A stretch of DNA of 64,000 nucleotides, from NCBI GenBank assembly GCA_016712635.1, contig JADJQS010000002.1, forward strand, positions 372,001 through 436,000, given 5' to 3'. The stretch comes from Gammaproteobacteria bacterium (GTDB taxonomy: Bacteria > Pseudomonadota > Gammaproteobacteria > SZUA-140). This document shows, piece by piece, positions 34,186-42,156 of this stretch. Below the pieces are notes generated by a model that searched no databases, had not been told where the DNA came from, and saw only the letters and a program-made list of their open reading frames with translations. Position 1 is the stretch's first letter. Each line of letters starts with the position of its first letter. Made by a program: the position numbers and the translations under genes.

Positions 34186-34818
34186 ATGCTAACATTCATC
34201 CAGTCACATCCCGTCATGTCCATATGGGCCTCGGGCGCATTGTTCGCGGCGCTGCACAGCACCCTGGCCACCTCCCCGGCGAAGGCAGGCCTGCGCGCCC
34301 TCGGCGTCCCACCCCGCGCTTACCGCCTGATGTACGTCGCGCTGGCGCTCGCCACGACCGCGCTGTGGCTGGGCTTCGTGCGTGGCCTGCCGGATACCCC
34401 TCTGTACCGCATGGAAGGAGCGCCGCGTCTGGCCCTGCACGCCGTGCAGGCGATCGGAGCGATGTTGTTCTGGCTCGCGCTGCGGCCCATCGATGTCGCG
34501 GCGTTCCTCGGCATCAGGGCCTTCAGGGACGGCATCGAGCCCTTCCGCGAGGACGGGATTTATCGGCACCTGCGCCACCCGATGTACGCCGCGGCAATGC
34601 TCGTCATGTTCGCCCATCCGGAGCAGGGCGTAAACTCGCTCAACCTGTTCGCCTGCATCGCACTCTATTTCGTGCTCGGTTCGCGCCTGGAGGAGCGGCG
34701 CATGCTGGCGCAGCATCCGGAATACGCCGGTTATCGCCGGCGTGTGCCGGCATTCCTCCCCCGCGTGCCCTGGCCCGGCCCGCAGCGGCCCCGCAACGGC
34801 CGGAAGGATCCGCGATGA
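34186..34818 (+). CDS. Isoprenylcysteine-methyltransferase-like / PEMT-like membrane methyltransferase
   Basis: 210 residues from ATG 34186, with about five hydrophobic segments. The C-terminal catalytic part has the ICMT/PEMT-like motif EDGIYRHLRHPMYAAAMLVM followed by GSRLEERRMLAQHPEYAGYR, which binds S-adenosylmethionine. Bacterial members methylate lipids or small molecules; the substrate here is unknown. Its TGA overlaps the ATG of the following HAD gene (ATGA). Confidence 0.75.
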   Translation: MLTFIQSHPVMSIWASGALFAALHSTLATSPAKAGLRALGVPPRAYRLMYVALALATTALWLGFVRGLPDTPLYRMEGAPRLALHAVQAIGAMLFWLALRPIDVAAFLGIRAFRDGIEPFREDGIYRHLRHPMYAAAMLVMFAHPEQGVNSLNLFACIALYFVLGSRLEERRMLAQHPEYAGYRRRVPAFLPRVPWPGPQRPRNGRKDPR

Positions 34819-35645
34819 TACGCACGACAACCGATGAACTGATCGGGCGCTACCCGGCACTGCTGCTCGACGCCTATGGCGTACTGGTGGGAACCGAGGG
34901 CGCGCTGCCTGGCGCGCGCGAACTGATCGCGCGCCTCAACGCCGCCCGCAAACCCTATTACATCCTGACCAACGACGCCTCCAAGCTGCCTGAGAGTGCC
35001 AGCCGGCGCTACCGCGGCTTCGGGCTTGAGATCGAACCCGGGCGCATCATCTCCGCCGGCACGCTGCTGCCGGCCTGCTTCGCCGGGCGCGGCCTCATCG
35101 GCTCCCGCTGCGCGGTCCTCGGGACGCAGGACAGCATCCGCTTCGTCGAACGCGCCGGGGGATTGACCGTGTCCATTGGGGAGGATTTCGATACCCTGGT
35201 GGTGTGCGACGAGAACGGCTTCCCGTTCCTCGAAGGCATCGACCGTACCCTGTCCGCGCTCTACACCCGCCTCGACCGCGGCGCGGACGTCCACCTGATC
35301 CTGCCCAATCCCGACCTGGTCTTTCTCAAATCACCCGGCGATTACGGCATCGCCGCCGGCACCATGGCCCGGATGTTCGAGGCGGCGCTTGATCTGCGCT
35401 ACCCGGGACGCGCGGGCCTTCGCTTCGTGCGGCTCGGCAAACCGAACGCGGCCATCTTCGCCGAGGCGGCGCGGCGCGTCTGCACGCGCGACATGGTCAT
35501 GATCGGCGACCAGCTCGCCACCGACATCCGCGGCGCGCGCGAGTTCGGTCTCGACGCGGCGCTGGTCGCGGGGGGAGTCTCGGCCGCGATCCCGGAGGAT
35601 CACCCCGCGCACCTGCGCCCCACCTGGTTGCTCGACAGACTATAA
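34815..35645 (+). CDS. HAD-IIA phosphatase
   Basis: 276 residues. Motif I is ALLLDAYGVLVGTEGALPGA; the second Asp of DxDG is replaced by Tyr (DAYG), as in the HAD-IIA subgroup with DxYG. Motif II is YILTNDASKLP, Lys is in RLGKPNAAIF and motif IV is MVMIGDQLATDIRGAREFGL. Coupled to the methyltransferase-like gene (ATGA). It ends 6 bases before a REPIN-like palindrome. Substrate unknown. Confidence 0.82.
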   Translation: MIRTTTDELIGRYPALLLDAYGVLVGTEGALPGARELIARLNAARKPYYILTNDASKLPESASRRYRGFGLEIEPGRIISAGTLLPACFAGRGLIGSRCAVLGTQDSIRFVERAGGLTVSIGEDFDTLVVCDENGFPFLEGIDRTLSALYTRLDRGADVHLILPNPDLVFLKSPGDYGIAAGTMARMFEAALDLRYPGRAGLRFVRLGKPNAAIFAEAARRVCTRDMVMIGDQLATDIRGAREFGLDAALVAGGVSAAIPEDHPAHLRPTWLLDRL

Positions 35646-35650
35646 GCGCC

Positions 35651-35680
35651 ACAGGGGACGGACTTGAGTCCGCCCCCTGT
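35651..35680. repeat. REPIN-like palindrome (copy 4)
   Basis: ACAGGGGACGGACT and AGTCCGCCCCCTGT flank a short loop with one mismatch. It matches the GGGGACGGA core of the other copies and lies between convergent genes, 5 bases after one stop and 9 before the other. Confidence 0.8.
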
Positions 35681-35688
35681 ATACCTGT

Positions 35689-36609
35689 TCAGAAATACGC
35701 CCTGGCCACGGCGTCGTTGACGTCGATCAGGCCGAGCTGGAGTTCGTCGATGAAGCGGTGCAGCTCGTCCTGGCGCAGCAGGTCAGGCTTGGCGGCGCGT
35801 ACCCTGTCCTGCAGTTCATGCAGCGCGGCAAGCGGCGCGGCGGGGCGCGGCAGCTGGCGCAGGCAGGACTCGGCCTCGGAAACGGCGTGATAGAACGAGC
35901 GCGGGAAGCAGCGTTCCTGCAGCAGGAAGCGCAGTACGTCGGGGCGGCGCACGCGCACCTGCATGGTACGGCGGTACATCTGGTAGGCGGTGAGCGACTT
36001 CAGCACGCTCATCCACTGGATGTTCTCGAACGGCGTCAGGTCCTCGTGCAGCTCCGGCAGCAGCGTCATCGAGCGCACGTCGATGATGCGCGTGGTCATG
36101 TCGGCGCGCTCCAGATTGCGCCCCAGGCGCAGGAAATCGTAGCCCTCGTCGTGCATCATCGCACCGGACAGTATGCCGGTGATGGTCTGCACGCCGCGAA
36201 TGATGCTGTTCAGGAAATCGTAGCGCGAGCGTTGCACCAGCGCGAACCCGGACTGCTCCTTGGCGGCCAGGTAAAGCTGGTTGACCTGCTCCCACACCTC
36301 GCGCGGGATGAAGTCACGCGTGGTGCGCGCGTTCTCGCGCGCCGCGTAGAGCGCGCTGAGCAGCGAGCCCGGATTGTTGGGGCTGGCAACGAGGAAGCGC
36401 ACCACGCTGCGCTCGTCCGCCTCCTGGTGCTGGGCGAAGAACAGCGGCCGGCTGCCGGTGATGTCGATGATCGGCTCCCAGCCCGGGCGGATATGCCGCG
36501 GCAGGTCGAGCAGCAGATGGGTATTGACGTTGACCAGGCGCGCGGTGTTCTCGGCGCGCTCGATGTAGCGCGCCATCCAGTAGAGATTGTTCGCCACCCG
36601 CGACAGCAT
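35689..36609 (-). CDS. Alpha-E domain protein of the Anbu cluster (DUF403)
   Basis: 306 residues, nearly all helical: SRVANNLYWMARYIERAENT at the N-terminus (family signature), ALYAARENARTTRDFIPREV, YDFLRLGRNLERADMTTRII and QVRVRRPDVLRFLLQERCFP. The alpha-E family is found next to circularly permuted ATP-grasp, transglutaminase-like and Anbu genes and is predicted, not shown, to assist peptide or protein modification. It starts 2 bases after the ATP-grasp stop, so the two are coupled. Confidence 0.88.
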   Translation of the reverse strand: MLSRVANNLYWMARYIERAENTARLVNVNTHLLLDLPRHIRPGWEPIIDITGSRPLFFAQHQEADERSVVRFLVASPNNPGSLLSALYAARENARTTRDFIPREVWEQVNQLYLAAKEQSGFALVQRSRYDFLNSIIRGVQTITGILSGAMMHDEGYDFLRLGRNLERADMTTRIIDVRSMTLLPELHEDLTPFENIQWMSVLKSLTAYQMYRRTMQVRVRRPDVLRFLLQERCFPRSFYHAVSEAESCLRQLPRPAAPLAALHELQDRVRAAKPDLLRQDELHRFIDELQLGLIDVNDAVARAYF

Positions 36610-36611
36610 GC

Positions 36612-38063
36612 TCAGGCCTCCGCGTCCACGATCCAGGTGTCCTTGCTGCCGCCGCCCTGGGAGGAATTCACCACGCTCGAGCCCTTGCGCAGCGCAACGC
36701 GCGTCAGCCCGCCGGTCGTCACGTAGGTCTGCTCCCCGGACAGGATGAACGGGCGCAGGTCGACGTGGCGCGGCTCGACGCGGTTGCCGACCAAGGTCGG
36801 CGTCGTCGACAGGGTCAGGTGCGGCTGGGCGATGTAATTGCGCGGGTCGCGCCGGATCAGGCGCGCGAAGCGTTCACGCTCCTCCGCGGTCGACTGCGGC
36901 CCGATCAGCATGCCGTAGCCGCCGGACTCGTTGGCAGGCTTGACGACGAGATGCTCCAGGTTGGCGATGACGTGGTCGCGCTCGGCGCGGTTCACGCAGC
37001 GGTAGGTCGGCACGTTCGGCAGCAGCGGCTCCTCCGCCAGGTAATAGCGGATGAGGTCGGGCACGTAGCTGTAGATCACCTTGTCGTCGGCGACGCCGGC
37101 GCCGGGCGCGTTGGCGAGCGCGACCTTACCGCCCTTCCACGCGCGCATCAGGCCCGGCACGCCGAGCAGCGAATCGGACTGGAACACCTCGGGGTCGAGG
37201 AACAGGTCGTCGATGCGGCGGTAGATCACGTCGACGCGCGCGGGCCCGGCGACGGTGCGCATGTACACGCAATCGTCGTCACCGACCACCAGGTCGCCGC
37301 CCTCCACCAGCTCCGCGCCCATCTGCTGCGCAAGATAGGAATGCTCGAAGTAGGCCGAGTTGAATACTCCCGGCGTCAGCACCACCACCTCCGGGCGCGG
37401 ACCCGGCCGCGGCGACAGCGAGGCGAGCATGTCGTACAGCTGCGAGGGATAGTCATCGACCGGCTGGATGCTGTGGCTCTGAAACAGCTCCGGAAACACG
37501 CGTTTCATCACCGCGCGGTTTTCCAGCATGTAGGACACGCCGGAGGGCACGCGCAGGTTGTCCTCCAGCACATACACCGTGCCATCGCTGTCGCGCACGA
37601 GGTCGGAGCCGCAGATGTGCGCCCACACGCCGCGCGGCGGGTCGATGCCGACGCACTGCGGGCGGAAGTTCTTCGAGTCCGCGATCAGTTCGGCCGGGAC
37701 GATCCTGTCCTTCAGCGCGCGCTGTCCGTGATAGACATCGTCGATGAACAGGTTGAGCGCGCGCACGCGCTGGCGCAGGCCGGCCTCGATGCGGCGCCAC
37801 TCGTCGTGGGCGATGATGCGCGGAATGATGTCGAACGGCCACGCGCGGTCGATGGAGCCTTCCGCCTCGGTGTACACCCGGAAGGTTATGCCCATGACGC
37901 GGATGGCGAGTTCCGCAGCGGCCTTGTACTCCGCGATCTCCTCGTCCCTGAGCGCGCTCAGGTACTGGCACAGCTCGCGGGCGGCGGGCCGTGACCGGCC
38001 GGTCGCGCGTATCAGTTCGTCATGGATGCCCTTGACTTTATAACTGCCCCAGCGGATCGCCAT
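36612..38063 (-). CDS. Circularly permuted type 2 ATP-grasp protein
   Basis: 483 residues. The family (DUF404/DUF407, CP-type ATP-grasp) is shown by AYFEHSYLAQQMGAELVEGG, RVDVIYRRIDDLFLDPEVFQ, LRPFILSGEQTYVTTGGLTR and VVKPANESGGYGMLIGPQ (glycine-rich nucleotide loop). ATP-grasp enzymes form amide bonds via acyl phosphates. In this cluster a substrate might be a small protein or glutamate-like metabolite tagged for or by Anbu; that is inference. Its start region is divergent from anbu across 162 bases. Confidence 0.88.
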   Translation of the reverse strand: MAIRWGSYKVKGIHDELIRATGRSRPAARELCQYLSALRDEEIAEYKAAAELAIRVMGITFRVYTEAEGSIDRAWPFDIIPRIIAHDEWRRIEAGLRQRVRALNLFIDDVYHGQRALKDRIVPAELIADSKNFRPQCVGIDPPRGVWAHICGSDLVRDSDGTVYVLEDNLRVPSGVSYMLENRAVMKRVFPELFQSHSIQPVDDYPSQLYDMLASLSPRPGPRPEVVVLTPGVFNSAYFEHSYLAQQMGAELVEGGDLVVGDDDCVYMRTVAGPARVDVIYRRIDDLFLDPEVFQSDSLLGVPGLMRAWKGGKVALANAPGAGVADDKVIYSYVPDLIRYYLAEEPLLPNVPTYRCVNRAERDHVIANLEHLVVKPANESGGYGMLIGPQSTAEERERFARLIRRDPRNYIAQPHLTLSTTPTLVGNRVEPRHVDLRPFILSGEQTYVTTGGLTRVALRKGSSVVNSSQGGGSKDTWIVDAEA

Positions 38064-38225
38064 AGTGCGTAGCGCGGTATTTCCCCGTCGTTTTTCGTGC
38101 TAATGTCTCTACCATACAGCACGGGAAACGGACCCTGCAAACGGGATCCCGCTCTGCCCGCGCCGCCGCACTATGCAGGTGCGAAAACGAAGCGCAATGT
38201 TCCAAATCGATACAGGAAAACCTTC

Positions 38226-38957
38226 ATGACCTACTGCCTCGCGATCAAGGTCGACCGCGGCCTGGTGCTGGCCTCGGACTCGCGCACCAGCGCCGGCGTC
38301 GACTACGTAACAACCTACGGCAAAATGCATTCCTTCATCTGGCCCGGCGACCGCATGATCATCATGCTCACGGCCGGCAACCTCGCCACCACGCAGGCGG
38401 TGATCAACAACATCCAGCGCCACCTGGAGGATCCTGCAGCGGGATTCGACCTGCGCCGCGCCCGCCACATGTTCGAGATCGCGCACTACGTCGGCACGCT
38501 GAACCAGACCGAGCAGCGCCAGCACGCGGACGTAATGAAGCACGCGAACATCAGCATCGAGGCGAGCTTCATCGTCGGCGGACAGATCGCCGGACGGCCG
38601 CCGGAGCTGTTCCTCATCTATCCGCAGGGAAACTACATCAGCGCCTCCCCGGAGACGCCGTTCCTGCAGATCGGGGAGAACAAGTACGGCAAGCCGATCC
38701 TCGATCGCGTGATCGAGGCGGGCACGACGCTGGAGGACGCCGCGCGCTGCGCGCTGGTGTCGCTCGACTCGACCATGCGCAGTAACCTGTCGGTCGGGCC
38801 GCCGCTCGAGGTGGCGATCTACGACGGTGACTCGCTGGAGCTGCCGCGCCGGCTGAAGCTCACCCTCGCCTCGCCGTTATACCAGGAACTGCAGGCGCGC
38901 TGGAACGAGGGCCTGCACAACGCCTTCCGCAACCTGCCGCGCTTCGAGTGGGAGTGA
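38226..38957 (+). CDS. Anbu, proteasome-type N-terminal threonine peptidase
   Basis: A 243-residue proteasome beta-like protein. If Met1 is removed, Thr is residue 1 (TYCLAIKVDRGLVLASDSRT), and Asp17 and Lys32 (TYGK) match the catalytic T1/D17/K33 system. LTAGNLATTQAVINNIQRHL, FIVGGQIAG and GKPILDRVIEAGTTLEDAAR are typical of Anbu (bacterial proteasome homologue). Anbu forms ring or helical assemblies in other bacteria. No dedicated ATPase is encoded nearby. It is convergent with the zinc peptidase and divergent from the ATP-grasp/alpha-E pair. Confidence 0.9.
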   Translation: MTYCLAIKVDRGLVLASDSRTSAGVDYVTTYGKMHSFIWPGDRMIIMLTAGNLATTQAVINNIQRHLEDPAAGFDLRRARHMFEIAHYVGTLNQTEQRQHADVMKHANISIEASFIVGGQIAGRPPELFLIYPQGNYISASPETPFLQIGENKYGKPILDRVIEAGTTLEDAARCALVSLDSTMRSNLSVGPPLEVAIYDGDSLELPRRLKLTLASPLYQELQARWNEGLHNAFRNLPRFEWE

Positions 38958-38975
38958 ACGCAGCAAGCCAGATTC

Positions 38976-39056
38976 GGGGGCAGATTTATAAATCTGTCCC
39001 CGCGTCCGCCTGACCCCCAGGTTGAGATGAAGGGGACGGATTGGAAATCCGTCCCC
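38976..39056. repeat. REPIN-like repeat pair (copy 5), inside a coding region
   Basis: Two hairpins: GGGGCAGATTT...AAATCTGTCCCC (38976-39001) and GGGGACGGATT...AATCCGTCCCC (39032-39056), with a 30-base spacer. The 3' end of the zinc-peptidase gene runs through both, and its stop (38986-38988) lies in the first hairpin. Confidence 0.88.
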
Positions 39057-40143
39057 GACTTTCGGCGCGTATCACCGCGTGGACGAAGCGCAGCTTGTCG
39101 AGAGCATGGCCCGTGACGGCGAAGGGATAGGCGTCGGGCAGGCCCATGCTGCGGTTGAGCGCGTTGAGCGCCACGCTGAGGCGCGCCCAGTCCTCCATCA
39201 GCGCGTCGAAAGAATCCGCCGCGCCATAACCCGAGGCCGCCTGTGCGCACGCGGCCTCCACGGTGGCAAGGGAACGCCCGCCGATGCTTGAATCGAAGTC
39301 GTGCGCGGTCTCCAGGGTGTCGACCATGTGCAGGTAGTGGGCCCAGGTCTCGGCCCAGTCCTCCCACGGATGCATGCTGGCATAGGCGCTGATCCAGGAT
39401 TGCTGCCAGTCCGGCGGCGCCCCGCCGGCGTAATACCGGTGCATGGCCTGCTCGTAATCCGTGCGTTCGTCGCCGAACAGCGCACGAAAACCGTCCAGGC
39501 GCGCCGCACCGGCCACCAGGCGGTCCCAGTAATAATGCCCGCTCTCGTGGCGGAAGTGGCCGAGCAGCGTGCGGTAGCGTTCGTTCATCTGCACGCGGAT
39601 GCGCTCGCGCACGCTGTCCTCCGCCTCCATGATGTTGATGGTGATGACCCCGGTGCGATGCCCGGTCATCACGCGGTGGCGCGGCGCGGCCTCGTTGACG
39701 AACTCGTCCGTTGCCCCCTGCGGGTCGGCCAGGAACTCAAACGCCAGTCCGCCCGCGGGATCCTCGTGGCGCCCGGTGACAGGCAGGCCCAGTTCGTACA
39801 GGGTATACAGCAGGCGGCGCTTGGCGCCCTCGATGCGGTACCACAGCGGGAGATTCTGGGGATCGCCGAGGTCGGGGATGACGCGGTTCAGGCGGCAGGA
39901 GGCGCAGTAATCATGCGGATCCTCCGCCGGCACCAGCCAGTTGCAGGCGTTGTATTCATACTGGTTCCGGCAGGGACGGTAGAAGCGGCCGTTGGAAAGC
40001 GCGCGCCGTGTGCCGTTCGTCGCCGGCTCCAGCACGCTCAGCCGCAACGCGTCCGGTAGGAACCCGACGTCGCGCCCGCAGTTGAAACACAGGGTGTTCT
40101 CGAAATGCAGGACGTTGCCACATTCACACGGAAAGGTTTTCAC
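38986..40143 (-). CDS. Zinc metallopeptidase with N-terminal zinc ribbon, adjacent to Anbu
   Basis: 385 residues. The N-terminal zinc ribbon (FPCECGNVLHFENTLCFNCG, residues 4-23) and a second Cys group (DYCASCRLNR) precede a HExxH metallopeptidase motif (FRHESGHYYWD, about 200-210), with ASMHPWEDWAETWAHYLHMV supplying a likely third ligand. This matches a zinc-ribbon/zinc-peptidase-like family often found beside alpha-E and ATP-grasp genes. The last about 25 codons are encoded by a REPIN-like repeat (38976-39056), so the natural C-terminus probably ended near HAVIRAESR. Confidence 0.82.
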   Translation of the reverse strand: MKTFPCECGNVLHFENTLCFNCGRDVGFLPDALRLSVLEPATNGTRRALSNGRFYRPCRNQYEYNACNWLVPAEDPHDYCASCRLNRVIPDLGDPQNLPLWYRIEGAKRRLLYTLYELGLPVTGRHEDPAGGLAFEFLADPQGATDEFVNEAAPRHRVMTGHRTGVITINIMEAEDSVRERIRVQMNERYRTLLGHFRHESGHYYWDRLVAGAARLDGFRALFGDERTDYEQAMHRYYAGGAPPDWQQSWISAYASMHPWEDWAETWAHYLHMVDTLETAHDFDSSIGGRSLATVEAACAQAASGYGAADSFDALMEDWARLSVALNALNRSMGLPDAYPFAVTGHALDKLRFVHAVIRAESRGRISNPSPSSQPGGQADAGTDL

Positions 40144-40282
40144 CGCCCATCATCCTGTCACGCGCCCGGAAATACGCGTTTCACTATAACAGCATCGCGC
40201 AGCCCTGTCCCTGACTGTGGCCCGCCGGGAGCTGGAGACATATATTATTCATGTACCCCCGTCAGTTGGCGATGAAACCGGA

Positions 40283-40365
40283 AATCGGGGACAGATTTAT
40301 TTTTTGGACAACATATCCTCACCGACAAGAAAGGGGTTGTGGAAAAAATAAATCTGTCCCCGATT
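40283..40365. repeat. REPIN-like long inverted repeat (copy 6)
   Basis: Perfect 23-base arms at 40283-40305 (core GGGGACAGATTTATTTTTT) and 40343-40365. The 37-base centre contains a small ACAAC/GTTGT inverted repeat. It lies in the 242-base gap between the zinc-peptidase start and the LOG-like gene end. Confidence 0.88.
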
Positions 40366-40385
40366 CACACGGATCCACCCGGGCA

Positions 40386-41201
40386 CTACAGGATCGCGCC
40401 GCGCTCCTCCAGTGAGTATTTGCTGAGATGGGAGATGATGTAGTCGTAGGCCTCGTCAATCGAGTCGGTGCGGAACATCAGGTCCACGTCCTCCGGGCTG
40501 ATGGTACCGTGGCGGATGAGCGCGTCGAAGTCGATCACTTCGCGCCAGAATTTCGTCCCGAACAGCACCACCGGCAGGTGCTTGCGCATCTTGCGCGTCT
40601 GCAGCAGCGTGAGCAGCTCGAACAGCTCGTCCAGCGTGCCGAAACCGCCCGGGAAGACCAGCACCGCCTTGGCGAGGTAGGCGAACCAGAACTTGCGCAT
40701 GAAGAAATAGTGAAAATGGAACGAGAGCTCGCGCGTGACGTACTGGTTGTCGAACTCCTCCACCGGAATCGAGATGGTAAGTCCGATGTTCATGCCCTTG
40801 GCCTCGGAGGCGCCGCGGTTGGCCGCCTCCATGATGCCCGGTCCGCCGCCGGTGCACACCACGAAGCGGCGCTCCTCGTCCTCCAGCCCCTTGGACCATT
40901 CGGTGAAACGGCGCGCGAGCTCGCGGGCAGCCTCGTAGTAGGCCGACATATCGAGGTCGCGACGTGCGGCGGCGGTGTCACCGCCCTCCGCCTGGGCGCG
41001 GGCGAGCTGCTGCTCGGCGTCCTCGCGCGACTTCAGGCGGGCAGAGCCGAGAAAGACGATGGTGTCGTCCACCGCATAGTGGGCAAAGCGGCTCTCCGGC
41101 TCCAGGTATTCCGACAGGATGCGCAGCGAACGCGCGCTGCGGCTGCCGAGAAACGATGGGTTCAGATAGGCCTCGGACAGGTGTTTCGATCGCTTGGTCA
41201 A
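40386..41201 (-). CDS. LOG-family nucleotide 5'-monophosphate phosphoribohydrolase-like protein (TIGR00730-type)
   Basis: 271 residues if the TTG at 41201 is the start (GGAG about 9 bases upstream); a longer frame to 41267 would overlap the glyoxalase gene. It shows the Rossmann nucleotide site VVCTGGGPGIMEAANRGASE (about 140-160) and the LOG signature VLVFPGGFGTLDELFELLTL (about 200-219). Characterised LOG proteins release cytokinin bases from ribotides; bacterial members often act on other nucleotides. The extended N-terminus is typical of the longer bacterial subgroup. Confidence 0.8.
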   Translation of the reverse strand: MTKRSKHLSEAYLNPSFLGSRSARSLRILSEYLEPESRFAHYAVDDTIVFLGSARLKSREDAEQQLARAQAEGGDTAAARRDLDMSAYYEAARELARRFTEWSKGLEDEERRFVVCTGGGPGIMEAANRGASEAKGMNIGLTISIPVEEFDNQYVTRELSFHFHYFFMRKFWFAYLAKAVLVFPGGFGTLDELFELLTLLQTRKMRKHLPVVLFGTKFWREVIDFDALIRHGTISPEDVDLMFRTDSIDEAYDYIISHLSKYSLEERGAIL

Positions 41202-41232
41202 GCTGCGTTTCTCCCTGGTATATCGCTGCAGT

Positions 41233-41631
41233 TCAGTTGTCCGCGGCGGACGCACCTGCGCCGGCACCGCCTTCGATAATCTCGACGCCGTTTCCGTCAG
41301 GGTCGCGACAGAACAGCGCGGCGCGTCCGGATCGGCTGCGGGTAAAGGCGCAGCCGGTGTGGCGCAATCGTTCGGCGCAGGTGTCCAGATCGTCCACGAT
41401 CAGGGCCACATGGCGGTCACGTCCGACGTGGCGTGGCCGGCCCTCGGCCGGATCCGGATTCGGCACTTCGAGCAGATGGATCTGGCGTGCCCCCACCGCG
41501 AGCCAGGCGCCGGGATAGCCGAGGTCCGGCCGCGCCACCACCTCGAGTCCGAGCAGATCGCGATAGAATGCAAGCGCACGCGCCGTGTCGGCTACGACTA
41601 TGCTCACATGGTGAAGATCGCTAATCAGCAT
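41233..41631 (-). CDS. VOC-superfamily (glyoxalase-like) protein
   Basis: 132 residues from ATG 41631. Two betaalphabetabetabeta modules: LHHVSIVVADTARALAFYRD (residues 6-25), QIHLLEVPNPDPAE, and HVALIVDDLDTCAERLRHTG with the terminal ALFCRDPDGNGVEIIEG. Metal-ligand positions (His at the module starts, Glu at the ends) are present, but the substrate cannot be assigned (dioxygenase, glyoxalase or fosfomycin-type). Upstream of the LOG-like gene on the same strand. Confidence 0.8.
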   Translation of the reverse strand: MLISDLHHVSIVVADTARALAFYRDLLGLEVVARPDLGYPGAWLAVGARQIHLLEVPNPDPAEGRPRHVGRDRHVALIVDDLDTCAERLRHTGCAFTRSRSGRAALFCRDPDGNGVEIIEGGAGAGASAADN

Positions 41632-41738
41632 TCCCGCTGCCGCCCGCGTCCCGCTCGCTGGACGGGCATGATAACACACTCCCCCGCGGCGCCGTCGCGG
41701 CGAGTCTTCGCAATCGCCGGCCCGGCTCGTAGAATCTG

Positions 41739-42107
41739 TTGGTATGCGGCGGCAAATCGCCTATGCTGTGCGGCGCGGCCGCCGCGCTCCGACCAGCCCG
41801 CACGGGGGATGTCGATCTGAAACAGACACAGAGCTATCGCGTCACCGCGTTCTACGAACGCCCGGAACTGGAACGCAATGCCGTGGTGAAGGCGGAATCC
41901 GCCGAACAGGCGATGGTGAAGGCCGTGCTCGAACGCAAGGTACCGGTGGGATTCGGGCGTGACGAGTACGGCTGGATCCAGCCGGTGTACTGGAAGGCTG
42001 AAATGGGCGGCCCGCGGCGCTGGCCGCGCATCGTCGGCAAGGACCGGCTTGCCTGGGGCGACGAAGACGCGCCGCAGAGCCTGCGTTTCGCCGTGGAAGA
42101 GGATTGA
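41739..42107 (+). CDS. Small hypothetical protein, start uncertain
   Basis: Up to 122 residues. The conserved-looking part is SYRVTAFYERPELERNAVVK through EYGWIQPVYWKAEMGG and ends SLRFAVEED. No confident start: TTG 41739 and ATG 41763 lack Shine-Dalgarno sequences, while CTG near 41816 follows GGGGG at a good distance. The real protein is probably 95-100 residues. No family recognised. Confidence 0.45.
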   Translation: MVCGGKSPMLCGAAAALRPARTGDVDLKQTQSYRVTAFYERPELERNAVVKAESAEQAMVKAVLERKVPVGFGRDEYGWIQPVYWKAEMGGPRRWPRIVGKDRLAWGDEDAPQSLRFAVEED

Positions 42108-42156
42108 GGCGGCGGACTGCCGCAGTCCCGCAGCGCAAGTTCAACAGGGTGACCGC

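Noticed and set aside
41809..41820. ATG at 41809 as start of the small gene
   Set aside because: It is out of frame with the supported reading frame and stops after three codons.
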